NCBI GenBank assembly: GCA_964036195.1
Contig: CAXIWS010000429.1
Location: 1-64,000, forward strand
Source of the DNA: Sphaerolaimus hirsutus
Lineage: Eukaryota > Nematoda > Chromadorea > Monhysterida > Sphaerolaimidae
Direction: 5' to 3'
Length of the DNA: 64,000 nucleotides
Shown: positions 21,104 to 32,237 of the stretch, piece after piece
Numbering within the stretch: the first letter of the stretch is position 1
Layout: each line of letters begins with the position of its first letter
The notes under the pieces: generated by a model
Told to the model about the DNA's origin: nothing
Database searches by the model: none
Seen by the model: only the letters and a program-made list of their open reading frames with translations
Position numbers and translations under genes: made by a program

Positions 21104-22201
21104 TGTAAAATAATACGGAACTTGTTGAAGTGACTTGTGAACCCGCTCCTATTCCTAACCGAGGAAGAGGACAAATGTGAACGTATGAAAGTTGACGTGA
21201 AGCGTCGTCTCTTAGTTGACGTTCCGTTATTTTATCAAATGTGATTAGTTGAGTTGAAGTGAATTGACGTGAGTTAGTGTGAAGCAAATTTAGATTGTTT
21301 ACAAAAGGTTTTGACGAACGTTTTTATTTAGACAATTAAATACAAAGAAATAAGTGTAAATAAAATATATATAAAATATACGTAAACAAAGGAATTAATT
21401 TACAACTAAATTAATTACTTAAATAAAACGTAAAAGAAGCTCTAATTATCGAAGAAATAAGGCAATTTAAAGAAGGCACTTAATTACGACAAAAGGCGAT
21501 AATTAAGTGGCGCGGTTGTGAGAAAAGCACCTCAAACAGCGCAGGTGTGAATAAAGCACTGAGGTGACTTAAAGCACCAAGAGTTAAACTTAGCACCAAA
21601 AACAAGCGACTTAATAAAGTGACAACGGCGCTTATTTAGATCCTAGGAAGAGATTCTTGTGAAGTTGACGAGGTTGCAAACACTGCCGATTCTAGCTGTG
21701 AAATCGGCTTTTAAGGGCCAGACCGATGGCGATTGACTTGGCGCCTATCGGTCGGCTCTAATCTCCGATTTTTACCCAACATTTCCAATTGTGAAAGTTC
21801 AATCCTTGCCCGCTCGCTTCTCCGATGAAAAGCGAGCTAAACTGACAAGATAGTGAAAATGTGAGACAAGCCAGACAGCATTTGAAATGGCGCGCGGGCC
21901 TGGCCCCCCGCTTGGGGCGAGCCCGCCGCTTAACATAAACATGACGGCGTATTTGCGTGCTGCTTGTCAAGGAAATGTGGCGGAATGTGAGCAATGACTA
22001 AGATCTAAATATGTGAGCGATGTAAAGCGTACGTTGTAAACAACGTCGCTTGAGATATTAAATGACGAATGTGAAGATGGTAAAAAATGGAATGTCAATT
22101 AAAATGGAATCTTGATAAATTGAATTAATTAAATATAAAAGCAAACATACGAACGTCAACTTAAATATTAAAGGTTTTACATTTTACGATAATGTTACAC
22201 A
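21104..22201 (-). repeat. BEL-1 3' LTR
   Basis: 1,098 bp, beginning TGTGTAACATTATC and ending TTATTTTACA on the element strand. It pairs with 32,238-33,336. On the plus strand it contains more than ten copies of TGTGA, the word enriched through the whole element. Just upstream on the element strand (22,202 onward) is a short purine stretch, CGGGAG, in the position of the polypurine tract. Confidence 0.95.
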
Positions 22202-22284
22202 CTCCCGAAACTAGAATAAAAATTAAATCTAATTTAATTTTATCTCAGCCAATCTCGGCAAATTGATGTGAAACAAAATCAAAA

Positions 22285-25190
22285 TCAAACGCCTGTGATA
22301 CTCTCATCACTCCTGTGGTAGCAGATCGTCGGCGTCTTCGACACCGGCATTTTCCCGGCCCTCCTCATGATGCTCGTCCATGGGTTCGACGGCATCCTCC
22401 TCAGGCTGGCTGCCTTCCCCGTGCCCAGGCGTCTGGTCTTCTGGGGCCCCGGCTGGTTGACCTGGCCAGTTGGGGAGCTTCTCAGATTCCTCGACGAGCT
22501 GCTCGAGGGCTTGTCGTAGCGTGTCGGTCTCGTCGACGCTCGTCTTCGACGGCTCGGTGGGCTGCCATTGTTCCGTTGCTGCAAGCGGTTGGCTTGGTAG
22601 CAAGGGGACAGGGGAGGTTGTGAATGAGGTTGTACATTGTGAAGTGATTGAGTTGAATTGGTCAAATGGTACGGAGGGGGATCTAGATCTTGAACGTGAT
22701 TTTCTTCCATCTCTCCGAGTTCTATGTCGGACTGTGAAGGTGTTTGTCTGAGGAAGGTCACGGATCTTTTTAGATCGTTTAACTTTTGATTTGACCAGTT
22801 TTTTATTGATGTTATTGAATTTGTGAAAAGTTTGGAGTATAAAGGAAAATGTCTGGTGTGACGATTGCTGCTCACCTGGGAGCCCTGCGACTCCAGCGAA
22901 TCTCTTGAGTCGCTTTTGCAAGGGCTCGCGGTCAGGGATCGCGTCTTCCATTGTGACCTCCGTTGTGACAGGCTCGGTGACTGTGAGTCTGGCGTTTGGT
23001 GACGAGCTCTGCGCTTGTGACTCGCAGGGGGGTGCAGGTTTTGTGACCCGGCGCGCACCCGTCTCCATTTCGATTTCTTCGGCACGCTCGGTACTATAAC
23101 CGACCGGGGGATCCGATCTAGGCTGTACCGAGCGTCCTGGAAGCCGTTTGAATGGAGAAACTCGCTTGAGGGGTGTGACAAACTTTGAATGTAACTGTGA
23201 CAAACTTGACGATTGTGTGACGGTTTGACTTGACAAAGCGGGTTTGTTGAAGCTGCTTTTCGGTTTCTTCTGGCGGTTACGTCGCCGTCGCTTACCGATT
23301 TTTCCTTGCTGAACGGACGGGGGCCCCTGTTGTTTGGGCTTCTGTCCCTTCTGCCCTTTCTTCGGAAAAAGCCCTTGATGTCTGGCAGCATACCCCTGCC
23401 GGTTACGAGTCGCCACTGCATGTAAACATAACCAATATACCCAATACAAGCAATTGTGATAATAATGAGTATGATGTTCACAGCTGTTTGAAGTGGCCCA
23501 GTAAGTAACGTGTCTAATGCAGACGCACCACCTGTGACACTACCGTGAATAATGTGACCCAATTTTTTTCCTACACCTTCAAAATATGCACCAACCCCTT
23601 GGCCGATGCCAGCAATATATGCTTGCACGGCTTTAGGATCGTTAGATTTTGTTGCAATATAATCGACTGAACGTGTGACTTGTTGTTCAAGTCGTTGCAA
23701 ATTTTGAAAGTGATGATGTGCAGCCATGATACTGAATGCAATATCAGTCATGCTTACACCTGGTGACCCGGAAACGTTTAGTGTGAATGGTTTCCACGAG
23801 CCAGCCCAAATTAATTCGATTGGGAGTTTTGTGACGTGTAAATTCGTTGGTCCATTTTCGTTAGCCCATGAGTTATCATTTAATTGATAATATTTGTGAT
23901 CTTTCATGAGACAATGATCTATTGGTGAATGTGTGATTAGATCATTGGTGCCAGGAGCAACAAACATTATATGTGGGTGATCTGTGACTTTGACTGGCAG
24001 AAATTTATAACAGGTATTGTTATATTCATGTTGAAAATAAATAATGTCTGCTGTGACAGGTTTACAATCCCAGAACATCAATATATCTCCATGCCATTCA
24101 GCATAGAGATTTTGACGTCCTAGCAATGCTCGCAAGCCAAGCATAGGATTGAATGTGACAATTGCATGAATTATATCTAGCTGGGTCTGACGGATGTGAC
24201 ATAATTGTTGCCAGATGGATCCAAATTGTTTTTGTTCTAGATGTGCAATTTTGTCAACTTCATATTGTTGACGGGCTGTGAGCAAGTGAAATACACCAAC
24301 ATCAAGATTTGGTGCAAGTTTGAAATGAAGAGGAGCTTTTTCGGTTTCAGGTTTTTTCAATTTCTTAAGTTGATATCGAAGAAATTGAATGAATGCCGAG
24401 CCCTGGTCAATATATTTTGCGTCTTTTGGTACACATTCTGCATTATTTGGAAATTGTTGTGATCTCCATGTGACCGAAAATGCAGCTTGCAATTTTTCCA
24501 CTACGTAATGATTTTGTGAATATTGCGCATCAAATTGACCAATCTCTTGGAATGCACACTGTTTGTTAAAAGCAGTAGCATTCCATAAAGAGACGCCATT
24601 GTCGCTGTCATAACAATAGCCGGCTTGTGGGTTGCAATGTGACAGATCTTGAATTTCGGAAACAATTTTCTTTTCGTCAAGACTTGCTACCACACCTTCT
24701 TCTATGTGAAAGTTCATCACTGTGTTACTCAGATTGTGACAAAAGTAACAATAATCAATGTGAAGTGATTTGTTGGTGCTCCACAATGCATGACCGATTT
24801 TTTTTAAGGGTTCGCCTTTCCAAGTTTTATTTTGGTTGGCAATCATGCAATCGTATGTTGTGACTCTGTGATTTTTAATGATTTCTGGTGGCAACATAGA
24901 TTTTCCGCCCACCAGACTCATATATGTGACTATAGTATGCTCTTGTTGAAAGCATCTATAAATTGGTGTCGTTTGCGGTTGAACACGCAACGTCCATATG
25001 GATATCACAATATCCTCTATGGCCGTAACTTGAGGAAAATGACATGTTACTTTTTCCGGAAGTTGAATTGCGTGACCAGTGCGTGTTTTATGGCACAGAT
25101 TGAAAGTTTTGTGATATTGATCTGTCCATGTGAGCGCGTTGGCTAATTTTGATTGTATTAGCAACGTGAGTGCCATTAAATGCGACACGT
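22285..25190 (-). other. BEL-1 envelope-like region
   Basis: Envelope-like part of the frame above. It has a signal-like hydrophobic segment (about 25,130-25,190), an ectodomain with many cysteines and N-glycosylation sites (NLSN, NATA, NKTW), a helical stretch around 24,200 (WQQLCHIRQTQ), then NPMLGLRALLGRQ and FWDCKPV, then a glycine-rich region before the membrane span (IAGIGQGVGAYFEGVGKK). This order of features is that of class III fusion glycoproteins such as herpesvirus gB. Capture of viral envelope genes by BEL/Pao elements is known. The assignment to class III is my inference from layout, not from a search. Confidence 0.55.
22307..23449 (-). other. second open frame overlapping the BEL-1 envelope tail
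   Basis: A 380-codon frame, shifted -1 relative to the envelope frame, open for 1.14 kb and ending only 22 bases before the stop of the main frame. It is strongly basic at first (GKIGKRRRRNRQKKPKSS) and acidic at the end. No ATG-based start is evident; a -1 shift just after the membrane span would attach it to the ectodomain. It may be a second coding frame, a shifted version of the true tail, or a compositional accident. The main frame carries PPPY, which argues that it is used. Confidence 0.35.
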
Positions 25191-26718
25191 TTCCCCAGAA
25201 CGAATATGTGCCAGTGTAGCGACATGTTCGACGTGGGTTTGCGCATCTTGCATCTTGTTGTGAAGATTGTGATTGTTGATGTGATTGGTTTATTTGTGAA
25301 TCATCACCTTTCTCAGGTGGAGGTTGTGATTTATCATCATCTTTTACCTCAGTGTTGATTTTATACTCAACACCGTCCTCTGTGTCGATTTCAAGAGGCA
25401 CGAGGTTAGATGGGGATCTACGTGTGCGACGGCCGTTGCTTGACAATACTGTGACTGCACGTATTTTGCCATCGCTTGACACGTGTATCTCGTGAACGCG
25501 GCCCATTTGCCACATGCCGCGTGGCTGTTTATCATCAGTAATTAACACCACTTGGCCACGTTTGGGAGCTTCGTTGATAGTGCCTTTTTTCAAGCGTTGA
25601 TTTTTAGCTCGATCTTTGAGTAGGTCGATGTATTGACGTGACCACTCATACCAAAGCACTTCACGATTGTGACGAATTTGGTCCCAAAGTAATGTGATGT
25701 CATCTCTGTCCTTTTCAGGCACAGAGTTGAGTGCAATTTCGTCAATGCAATTGACGTCATTGACTCGTGGGGGTGTGAGTATATAGGATTTTTTGATTTG
25801 TGAGGGTGTGAGGTTGAAAGATCCATCCGTTAGCCTATCCCATTCCTCTTTTGGAATTTTTCGCATGGGTTCAATCGTGGTGGAATCGAGTTCCATCTCA
25901 CGTTTTTCATCCATGTAACATGGTGGTGGGGTGCCCCAAAGAAAATGTATTGGGCGCAGTATCGCTGCACCAATGTCTGTGTTTGACAAATATGATAATG
26001 GTCGCATGTTGACGGAGAATTCGACGTCAAGCATGACTGTGAGAAATTCATGCCATGTGAGACAACGTCGGCCGCATGCTTTTTTGAGCAAGCGTTTGAC
26101 TAATCCGACCATGCGTTCGTACACGCCGCCTTGCCAAGGACTATTGGCTGTGATAAAATGCCATTTTACGTCCGGCAGCAATTTGACACAATTTTTAAAC
26201 GTGGGAGCATTGTCGGACCAAATTGTGTCCGGCATGCCATGATGCAAAATAAAACGATTTAGAGCCATAATTGTGTCGGCTGTTGAAACACTATTAGTTG
26301 ACTCTAAATGAATGGCGCGTGTACTGAAGCATGTTAGCAACAAAATGAGTTGACTGTGACGGGTACCGTTCTGTGAATAAACTAACGGTCCCATATAATC
26401 AATGCCAATGTGTTGAAATGGCTTGATTTGTGATTGAGTTCGAGTGACAGGTAGTGTGTGAAAATCAGGTAATGTGAATGGACCTCCTTCCGCTTTGCGG
26501 CATGTGACGCATTTGCGCAAAATTTTTGCAACTACCTGCTTGGCACTTGACAACCAGCAGTGTTCGCGTAAATCTGCTAAAGTGTGAAGCATGCCACTGT
26601 GACCAGCAAGCTCATGAAAATGAGTAACCACCAGCGTTGTTAACCACCCGGTCTTTGGCAGGTAGTAAAACAACGAAGGGTTTCTGTGTTCTTTGTGAGA
26701 CACACGCGTGACACAATA

Positions 26719-28320
26719 TTATAAATTATTCCACGCGTCCCATTTGAGCATGTGGTGCTTGCCAAGTTGTGCTTGTGAAATGCAACTGGCGCATTCCTCT
26801 GCTTGTGAAATGCGCAATACATGTCTAAATGCTTCGTTTAAATCAGCTTGTGTGATAGGTTTTGACAAATATTCGCTTTCGCGCTTTGCAGCTTTATGCA
26901 TAGAGCGATTTAGCCAATATGTTTTGACACGAAGTAGATAAACGACAGTGCGCAACAATTTTGACAATGTTGAAAATCGTCGAATGTCGATTTCGAACGG
27001 ATTTGAAGGGATGTGACGTTGTCGACTTTCAACAAACGGATTTTGAGGAGTGACATTTTGTGACAAATTGGGGTCCAGATTGACAGGCACTTGTTGTGCA
27101 AGAGCATTAGCTGGCTGTGAAGCAGGCTGTGAAGTTACTGCTCCAGCGTATAAAGGTTGACTGATGTGAGTGTCGCCTTTCGCTAGCTCTTCGGTGACAG
27201 GTTGCGCTTGATATTGCGAAATGTCAACCATGGTTGCCGTGAAGGGTTCAGCGAAAAATGTTGGTCCTGTGAACCACATTGTTTCGATCATTAGTTGATC
27301 AAAAGTACATCCCCGTGACGCAATGTCAGCTGGATTGTCTTTTGTAGCAACTTTGCAAATTTGAATGCAGTGCTTTGACATAAATGAATGGATTTTTGTG
27401 ACCCGATTGTTGACAAAAGTAGCCAGCGGCTTTGAAGTATATAGCCAGCCGATGACAACTGTACTATCGGTCCATAGGAAATTACTGTGAATTTTCCATC
27501 CACCCAGCTCAACGAGTTCATGATGTAAATAATCGATGAGCTGTGCACCAATTGTGACACCGAGCAATTCCAAGCGTGTGATTGTGAGGGGTTGACCTTG
27601 TTTTGATGGAAGTGGGGCTAGTTTTGTGCGAGCTGTGAGAAAACCACTAAAATATCGGTCATCCTCATAGCCGTATTCATCAGGTGAAATCGCTTGTTGA
27701 CGCAAATAAGCGCAAACGGCGTATCCATCTTTAGAGGCATCACAAAACACATGTAACTCTAATGGACGTGTTTTGGCTTTGATATCAATGCCAAAAGAGT
27801 GCAATGAGCGCGGGAATTTGATTTGACTTATGGACGAGAGATGTCGTTTCAAATCGTCCAGTAAGTCATCCGCCTCTGGGTCTTGGTTGAGTTCATCCCA
27901 GGTTGTGATATTGCACCTTTGAATTATTTGTGATACGCGAAATTTCAACCGAAATAACGCGGGTGCTGTGATGCCAATAGGATCGTATGTTGAAGCCAGC
28001 AATTTGTTCAAATTGCGGCGTGTTGCTGTGACAATGAGCGTGAAATCTTTCTTGGGAGCTGGCACCGCAATGGTGTCTTCAATGTGATCGTAAACAAGAC
28101 CCATTACTTTGATGTATTGTGACTGTTTCGGGTTGAGATCATCAGGTTTGATTTTCTCAGAAACAATACGCGAATTTGTCATCCATTTGCGCATGTTGAA
28201 ATTTGCTCTTGCAAAAACAGCTTTAATTAAGCGATAGAGCTGTATTGCATATTTTTCATCATCTACGCTGATAACTAAATTATCAACGTAAATGCTGTTG
28301 AGCAACAGTTCCAATTTCGC
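26719..28320 (-). pseudogene. BEL-1 pol middle part: RT active site to RNase H
   Basis: Open between the in-frame stops at 28,321-28,323 (TGA) and 26,719-26,721 (TAA); the frame is the same on both sides of each stop. It begins a few codons before the RT motif IYVDNLVIS (the YxDD box with N as last residue, as in BEL-2). It continues into the Pao peptidase/RNase H-like region with LELHVFCDASKDGY, RLELLGVTIG and LWTDSTVVIGWL, then a linker toward integrase. Two nonsense changes probably inactivate the polyprotein. Translation starts suggested at TTG or GTG codons here have no meaning. Confidence 0.85.
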
Positions 28321-29790
28321 TCATTCGTGTGAATCAGCGGGATGCATGTGAGCTAATTCCGCTTCCAGGTGATATTTAATAACAGTCGACAAAATGGATG
28401 GACTGCATGTGAGACCAAATAGCACCCTTGTGAATTGCATCATTTGAATATTGTCTTCATGAGTCGGAATAGTGTCATCGCGCAGCCAATAAAATTTTGT
28501 GAAAGCGCGTGATTTTGGGTGAAGAGCAATTTGTAAAAATGCTTTCTCAATATCTGCTAATAACACCACTTTTCCAGCTCTGAAACGAAGCATTAATCCG
28601 AGCGCCAGTGGTGTGAGAACTGGGCCTCGAAATAAGCAATTGTTGAGCCTTGGCTTGCCTGCAGAACCATCATACACTATTCGACATGTTGTCGATCTGC
28701 CAGGTGTGATGACAGGTTGGTGAGGTAAGATGTGTTCTTGCAAACTATCTTGTGAACCATAGACGGGTTCTATGACACCCTTGTGAAGTTGATCTGAGAT
28801 GACTTTAGCGTATGTGGCGAATAAATCGGGATCTTTTCGAAACCGTTTCAACAGTGACAGAAAGCGGCGAAATGCTTCTGCATTGTTGGTTGGCAATTCG
28901 TGAATTGTTGATTTGAATGGCCAATCCACGCTATAGCGTCCAGTTTCTGGATCAAGAGTAATTGATTCCAGAATTAACTGTTCAGCTATGTTGTCATCAT
29001 GTGATGATGGATCATCTGTGATACCTATTGACTCGAGACTGTGAAATTGAAATAATGTCTCTTGGCCAACAGCAACAGCTGATGATGCATGTGAACTGCA
29101 TGAAACCATGAATTGATGTGGCGAAATGTCGGGTGTTGTGACAAATGACTGTGATGACGCATTTCCGCCAAGCATCAATCCAAGTATTGATTCGACTATG
29201 ATCAAGCCAGATGGGAGTTCGATTTCTGTTGGTCGAATATCGAACTTCCAATAATAGTCTTGACCAATGACCACATCTGGTTGACATAGTTTGTGACAAA
29301 ACTCATCAGTCATTTCTGTCAATTCAAGCGGTTCCGCGAATTGTTCTTGTGCATGTTCACTGTACACAATATAAATGACTGTTTTGTCGTCTTGTGACAA
29401 AGGAGGTGGGCATGCATATGTTGCCAAATTATCGACTGCACGTAAGGTGAGTGGAATTTGTAACATATTGCCCTTATTGTCGACGTGTTTGTAAAAAGGC
29501 ATGACGGCCTCGATCAAAAACGTATTGACTGTGACAGGCGTTTTTGTCGCAAACACGTTCATTTGAAGAACAACATCTCCTTTGTTTTCAAAGTTATACT
29601 CATTTGCTACGGATGCTTTAATGTATGAATATTTGCATCCAGTGTCAAAGAATATTAACAAAGGGTCTGTGACTCGATTTAATTCAGCGTCTTTATTAAT
29701 TAATAGGCGCAAAATCAAACTCACATTCTTGTTTGGCCTGCTGCCTTGTAGCGGTGTTGGGGTTACCGTAACCCGCTTGTGCGCTCAGCA
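28321..29790 (-). pseudogene. BEL-1 pol 5' part: protease and start of reverse transcriptase
   Basis: This frame is +1 relative to gag and overlaps its end; it is open from about 29,790. It holds the aspartic protease motif FFDTGCKYSY (29,638-29,650), then the RT palm segment LADIEKAFLQIAL (first catalytic Asp, near 28,550) and FTRVLFGLTCSPS. It ends at a TGA (28,321-28,323) just before the YVDN box. In BEL-2 gag and pol share one frame, so the frame change here is either a programmed +1 shift or an indel. Confidence 0.85.
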
Positions 29791-31960
29791 CCTCCACCGT
29801 GGGCCTGTGACTGGGTTGAAGTGGCACCGACGATGACATTTGGTTCGGGTTGAGGTGTGGGTACACCTCGTACCGTTTCTGCTGGAAGCCGCGGATTTTA
29901 GCTTCGACGGTCTCCATGTCTGTGCCGTCCTTGATGAGGTTGGCACGGAGCGTCGTCCACAGCTCGTTTTCGCTGTGATACTTGCGGGCTTCCTCTTGAG
30001 CTCTCGCCTGGAGCTCGTTAGCGGGCTTCGGCCATTCGCCCATGTCCAGCGGACTGTCCATATCCATTTGATACAGCGTCTGCTGTCTCCACCGAAATTC
30101 GTTGTCGTCCGGGGGGATGACACACACGCTCATTGGTTCCGTGTGTGAAGGCGGATACGATGGCGGTGCATGTGACGAAGCCGCGCCCGTTGTGATTACC
30201 TGAGCGTTGACAAAATTAGCGCTTGTTGCTTTGACAAAGGCTTTATTTTGTGAATTGTTTACCTGACGCCTTGCGGGTGCCTGTCTAGTAGGACAGAACG
30301 CCCCGTGATGCTGACCGATCTGGCGACAATAGTAGCAACTCCGTCTTTGAGTGCACTGTTCCGCTTGATGGCCTCTGCGTGTGCATCGTGTGCACACATC
30401 GCCCAAAGCTTGCAACCGCTCGATGCGCTCTCTCGGTGTGATGTATTGAGGGCAATCGGTGGTGTAGTGCTCTTTGATGCCACGGAACAAGCACTCGAAT
30501 TTCGGCTTGCGATAATCAGCAGCAGGTTGTGAAAACTGCTTTTGATTAATCGCTCCGCTCGCGGGAGTTCTGGGAGGTTGAGTGGAATTTTTATTTTTTC
30601 CTTGTGGTTTACCAACATTAGCATTGGTACCAGCAAAAGCAACCGTGTTGTGAATAGGTTTTTGTTTTGAAAATGTATTTTGTGATTTATTTCCCTTTTT
30701 CTTTTGCTGTTGCCAACCACCTCCATTTTGTGGCTTTTTTAACGATGAACTTTGTGATTTCTGAACAACATTTGAAGATTGTGAACTTTGTTGTTCAGTT
30801 TTCATCGCATCTAACCGAGCACGAGCAATGGTAGTTAATGCATCAACAAACCAGACGACTGTGAGTTCTGTGTCGCCGGTTACAGCAGTGTGCATCGAAT
30901 TCCGGTGTTCTTCTGTGATGGCAAGAACAATATTATCGGGGAGATAACCACGAATTATTCTTAACACTGCACCAGAATCGACACTTTCACCCCTTTCTTT
31001 TAGTTGATTGAGAGTTGACAAAAGGGTTCGTGTGAAATTTGTGAGGGAGTCTCCTCTTGACGAAGGCTTTTCGAGTGAATACAATTTATCCCAAAGGGCT
31101 GCTTGTACCCGATGCGTTTCACCAAAGTTTGATTGTAACATGGTGACCGCTGTGATGTAATCTCGACCATCACCCTTTAATCCGGCCAGCAGTTCTGCTG
31201 CTGGACCGATAAGGCTGAGCTTGAGGTATGTATATTTCATACCATTTGACAGAGTAGCTCGGTTGTGAATTTGAGCTCGAAAAATTTCCCACCAAGCTGC
31301 CCATTCTAACGGATCGCCGTTATATTTAGCAAGCTCGATTTTAGGTAACTTTAACAAAGTTTCCGGTTGTGAAGGTTGAGAACTACTTCCCATGTTGACA
31401 TTGTTATAGGGTGGTTGTGAAGGGGGTTGAGTAGTTAAATCAACAGTTGACTGACCTTTCAAGGAAAGTATCAACCTTTCCGCGGATTTGATTTGCGCTT
31501 GGGCGGTCGCCATCCTCAATTCCAGCTCATCCATGAACATCATCGCGTTGTTCGGGCCCGAGTAGAGCGCACGCTCCAATTTTGCATTGGCGCTCTTCGC
31601 TTCTTCGGCCGTACCGTCTTGGTCTCTGTCCAAGCTTGTGATGTGATCTTGGACAATAGATGTGAATCTGTCCATAGCTGTGGACAGGTCCGAGCGTTTC
31701 AGCTCGGCTTGGTAGACGTAGGCTTGAAGTAATTCTAATACTTCCTCCGCCGAGTGTAAGTTTACGGCGGCGGGTTGTGACTCGTCTTTGACGATTTTAG
31801 GAATCGGTTTGGTTGTGAATCGTAGCACACCGTTGCGCACTCCAGTCAACGCCCGGCTATGTTGAGTCAACGGATGAGTTGTGTCGGACTCATCTACGTT
31901 GCTCAAAGGCATAGCTGCGGCGGCTGGGGCGCCTCTTTGAGCGCGTACGCGTTCGTCCAT
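29696..31960 (-). CDS. gag: BEL-1 Gag
   Basis: 754 codons from ATG at 31,960 in good context (GCCATGG). The N-terminal third is charged. A DUF1759-type capsid segment follows: LPKIELAKYNGDPLEWAAWW near 31,290-31,350, then a helical region to about residue 400. A basic Q/S/N-rich linker leads to three zinc-knuckle positions: a first with CLFRGIKEHYTTDC (second Cys is Arg, codon 30,482-30,484), a normal CTRCTRRGHQAEQC, and CYYCRQIGQHHGAFC. It is the structural protein that binds RNA and builds the particle. The ORF ends inside the overlap with pol. Confidence 0.9.
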   Translation of the reverse strand: MDERVRAQRGAPAAAAMPLSNVDESDTTHPLTQHSRALTGVRNGVLRFTTKPIPKIVKDESQPAAVNLHSAEEVLELLQAYVYQAELKRSDLSTAMDRFTSIVQDHITSLDRDQDGTAEEAKSANAKLERALYSGPNNAMMFMDELELRMATAQAQIKSAERLILSLKGQSTVDLTTQPPSQPPYNNVNMGSSSQPSQPETLLKLPKIELAKYNGDPLEWAAWWEIFRAQIHNRATLSNGMKYTYLKLSLIGPAAELLAGLKGDGRDYITAVTMLQSNFGETHRVQAALWDKLYSLEKPSSRGDSLTNFTRTLLSTLNQLKERGESVDSGAVLRIIRGYLPDNIVLAITEEHRNSMHTAVTGDTELTVVWFVDALTTIARARLDAMKTEQQSSQSSNVVQKSQSSSLKKPQNGGGWQQQKKKGNKSQNTFSKQKPIHNTVAFAGTNANVGKPQGKNKNSTQPPRTPASGAINQKQFSQPAADYRKPKFECLFRGIKEHYTTDCPQYITPRERIERLQALGDVCTRCTRRGHQAEQCTQRRSCYYCRQIGQHHGAFCPTRQAPARRQVNNSQNKAFVKATSANFVNAQVITTGAASSHAPPSYPPSHTEPMSVCVIPPDDNEFRWRQQTLYQMDMDSPLDMGEWPKPANELQARAQEEARKYHSENELWTTLRANLIKDGTDMETVEAKIRGFQQKRYEVYPHLNPNQMSSSVPLQPSHRPTVEVLSAQAGYGNPNTATRQQAKQECEFDFAPIN

Positions 31961-32219
31961 GGCAAATTTCGATCGATGGTTTGCTTATTAGCAAAGTGGT
32001 AGCTAGCTGTGAACAAAATAAAATAATAAAAATAAATATTTTGTTACTTGTGACTTGTACTTGTAAAATCGTAAGTAAATATGCACGCGCTACTAACGAT
32101 TTTGCGTCCAAAACCGTGTTACCGTAACCTCGTGCGTGTGACTCAGGCTGTGAAACACAATTTCCAATGAAATTTCGCGCGAGACAACTTAATTAGAGTG
32201 ACCAATTAGTTAATTAGTC

Positions 32220-32237
32220 ACCCTTCTCGCTGCGCCA
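32220..32237 (-). promoter_or_regulatory. BEL-1 primer-binding site (tRNA-Ser-like)
   Basis: Directly inside the 5' LTR, the element strand reads TGGCGCAGCGAGAAGGGT. Its complement, ACCCTTCTCGCTGCGCCA, matches the 3' end of animal tRNA-Ser(UGA) as I remember it, with one mismatch. BEL-2 has the same site without that mismatch. Confidence 0.7.

Larger units (their letters stand above)
22285..26718 (-). pseudogene. BEL-1 pol 3' part: integrase plus envelope-like protein
   Basis: An open frame of about 1,477 codons downstream of the stop at 26,719-26,721 and in the same frame as it. The order is: integrase HHCC finger (HELAGH ... CVTCRK, within the first 90 codons), integrase core with GIDYMGP, WSDNAPTF and GGVYERMVG (the D, D and E), then a DUF5641-type segment with PRGMWQMGRV, which is the BEL/Pao hallmark. 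After residue about 505 follow a hydrophobic start (LMALTLLIQSKLANA), a long cysteine-rich ectodomain, a membrane span near 1,075-1,095 (VNIILIIITIACIGYIGYVY) and a basic tail of about 370 residues with PPPY near 22,680. In BEL-2 all this is fused to gag-pol, so the native product was presumably part of a polyprotein. Marked pseudogene because of the stop before it. Confidence 0.85.
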
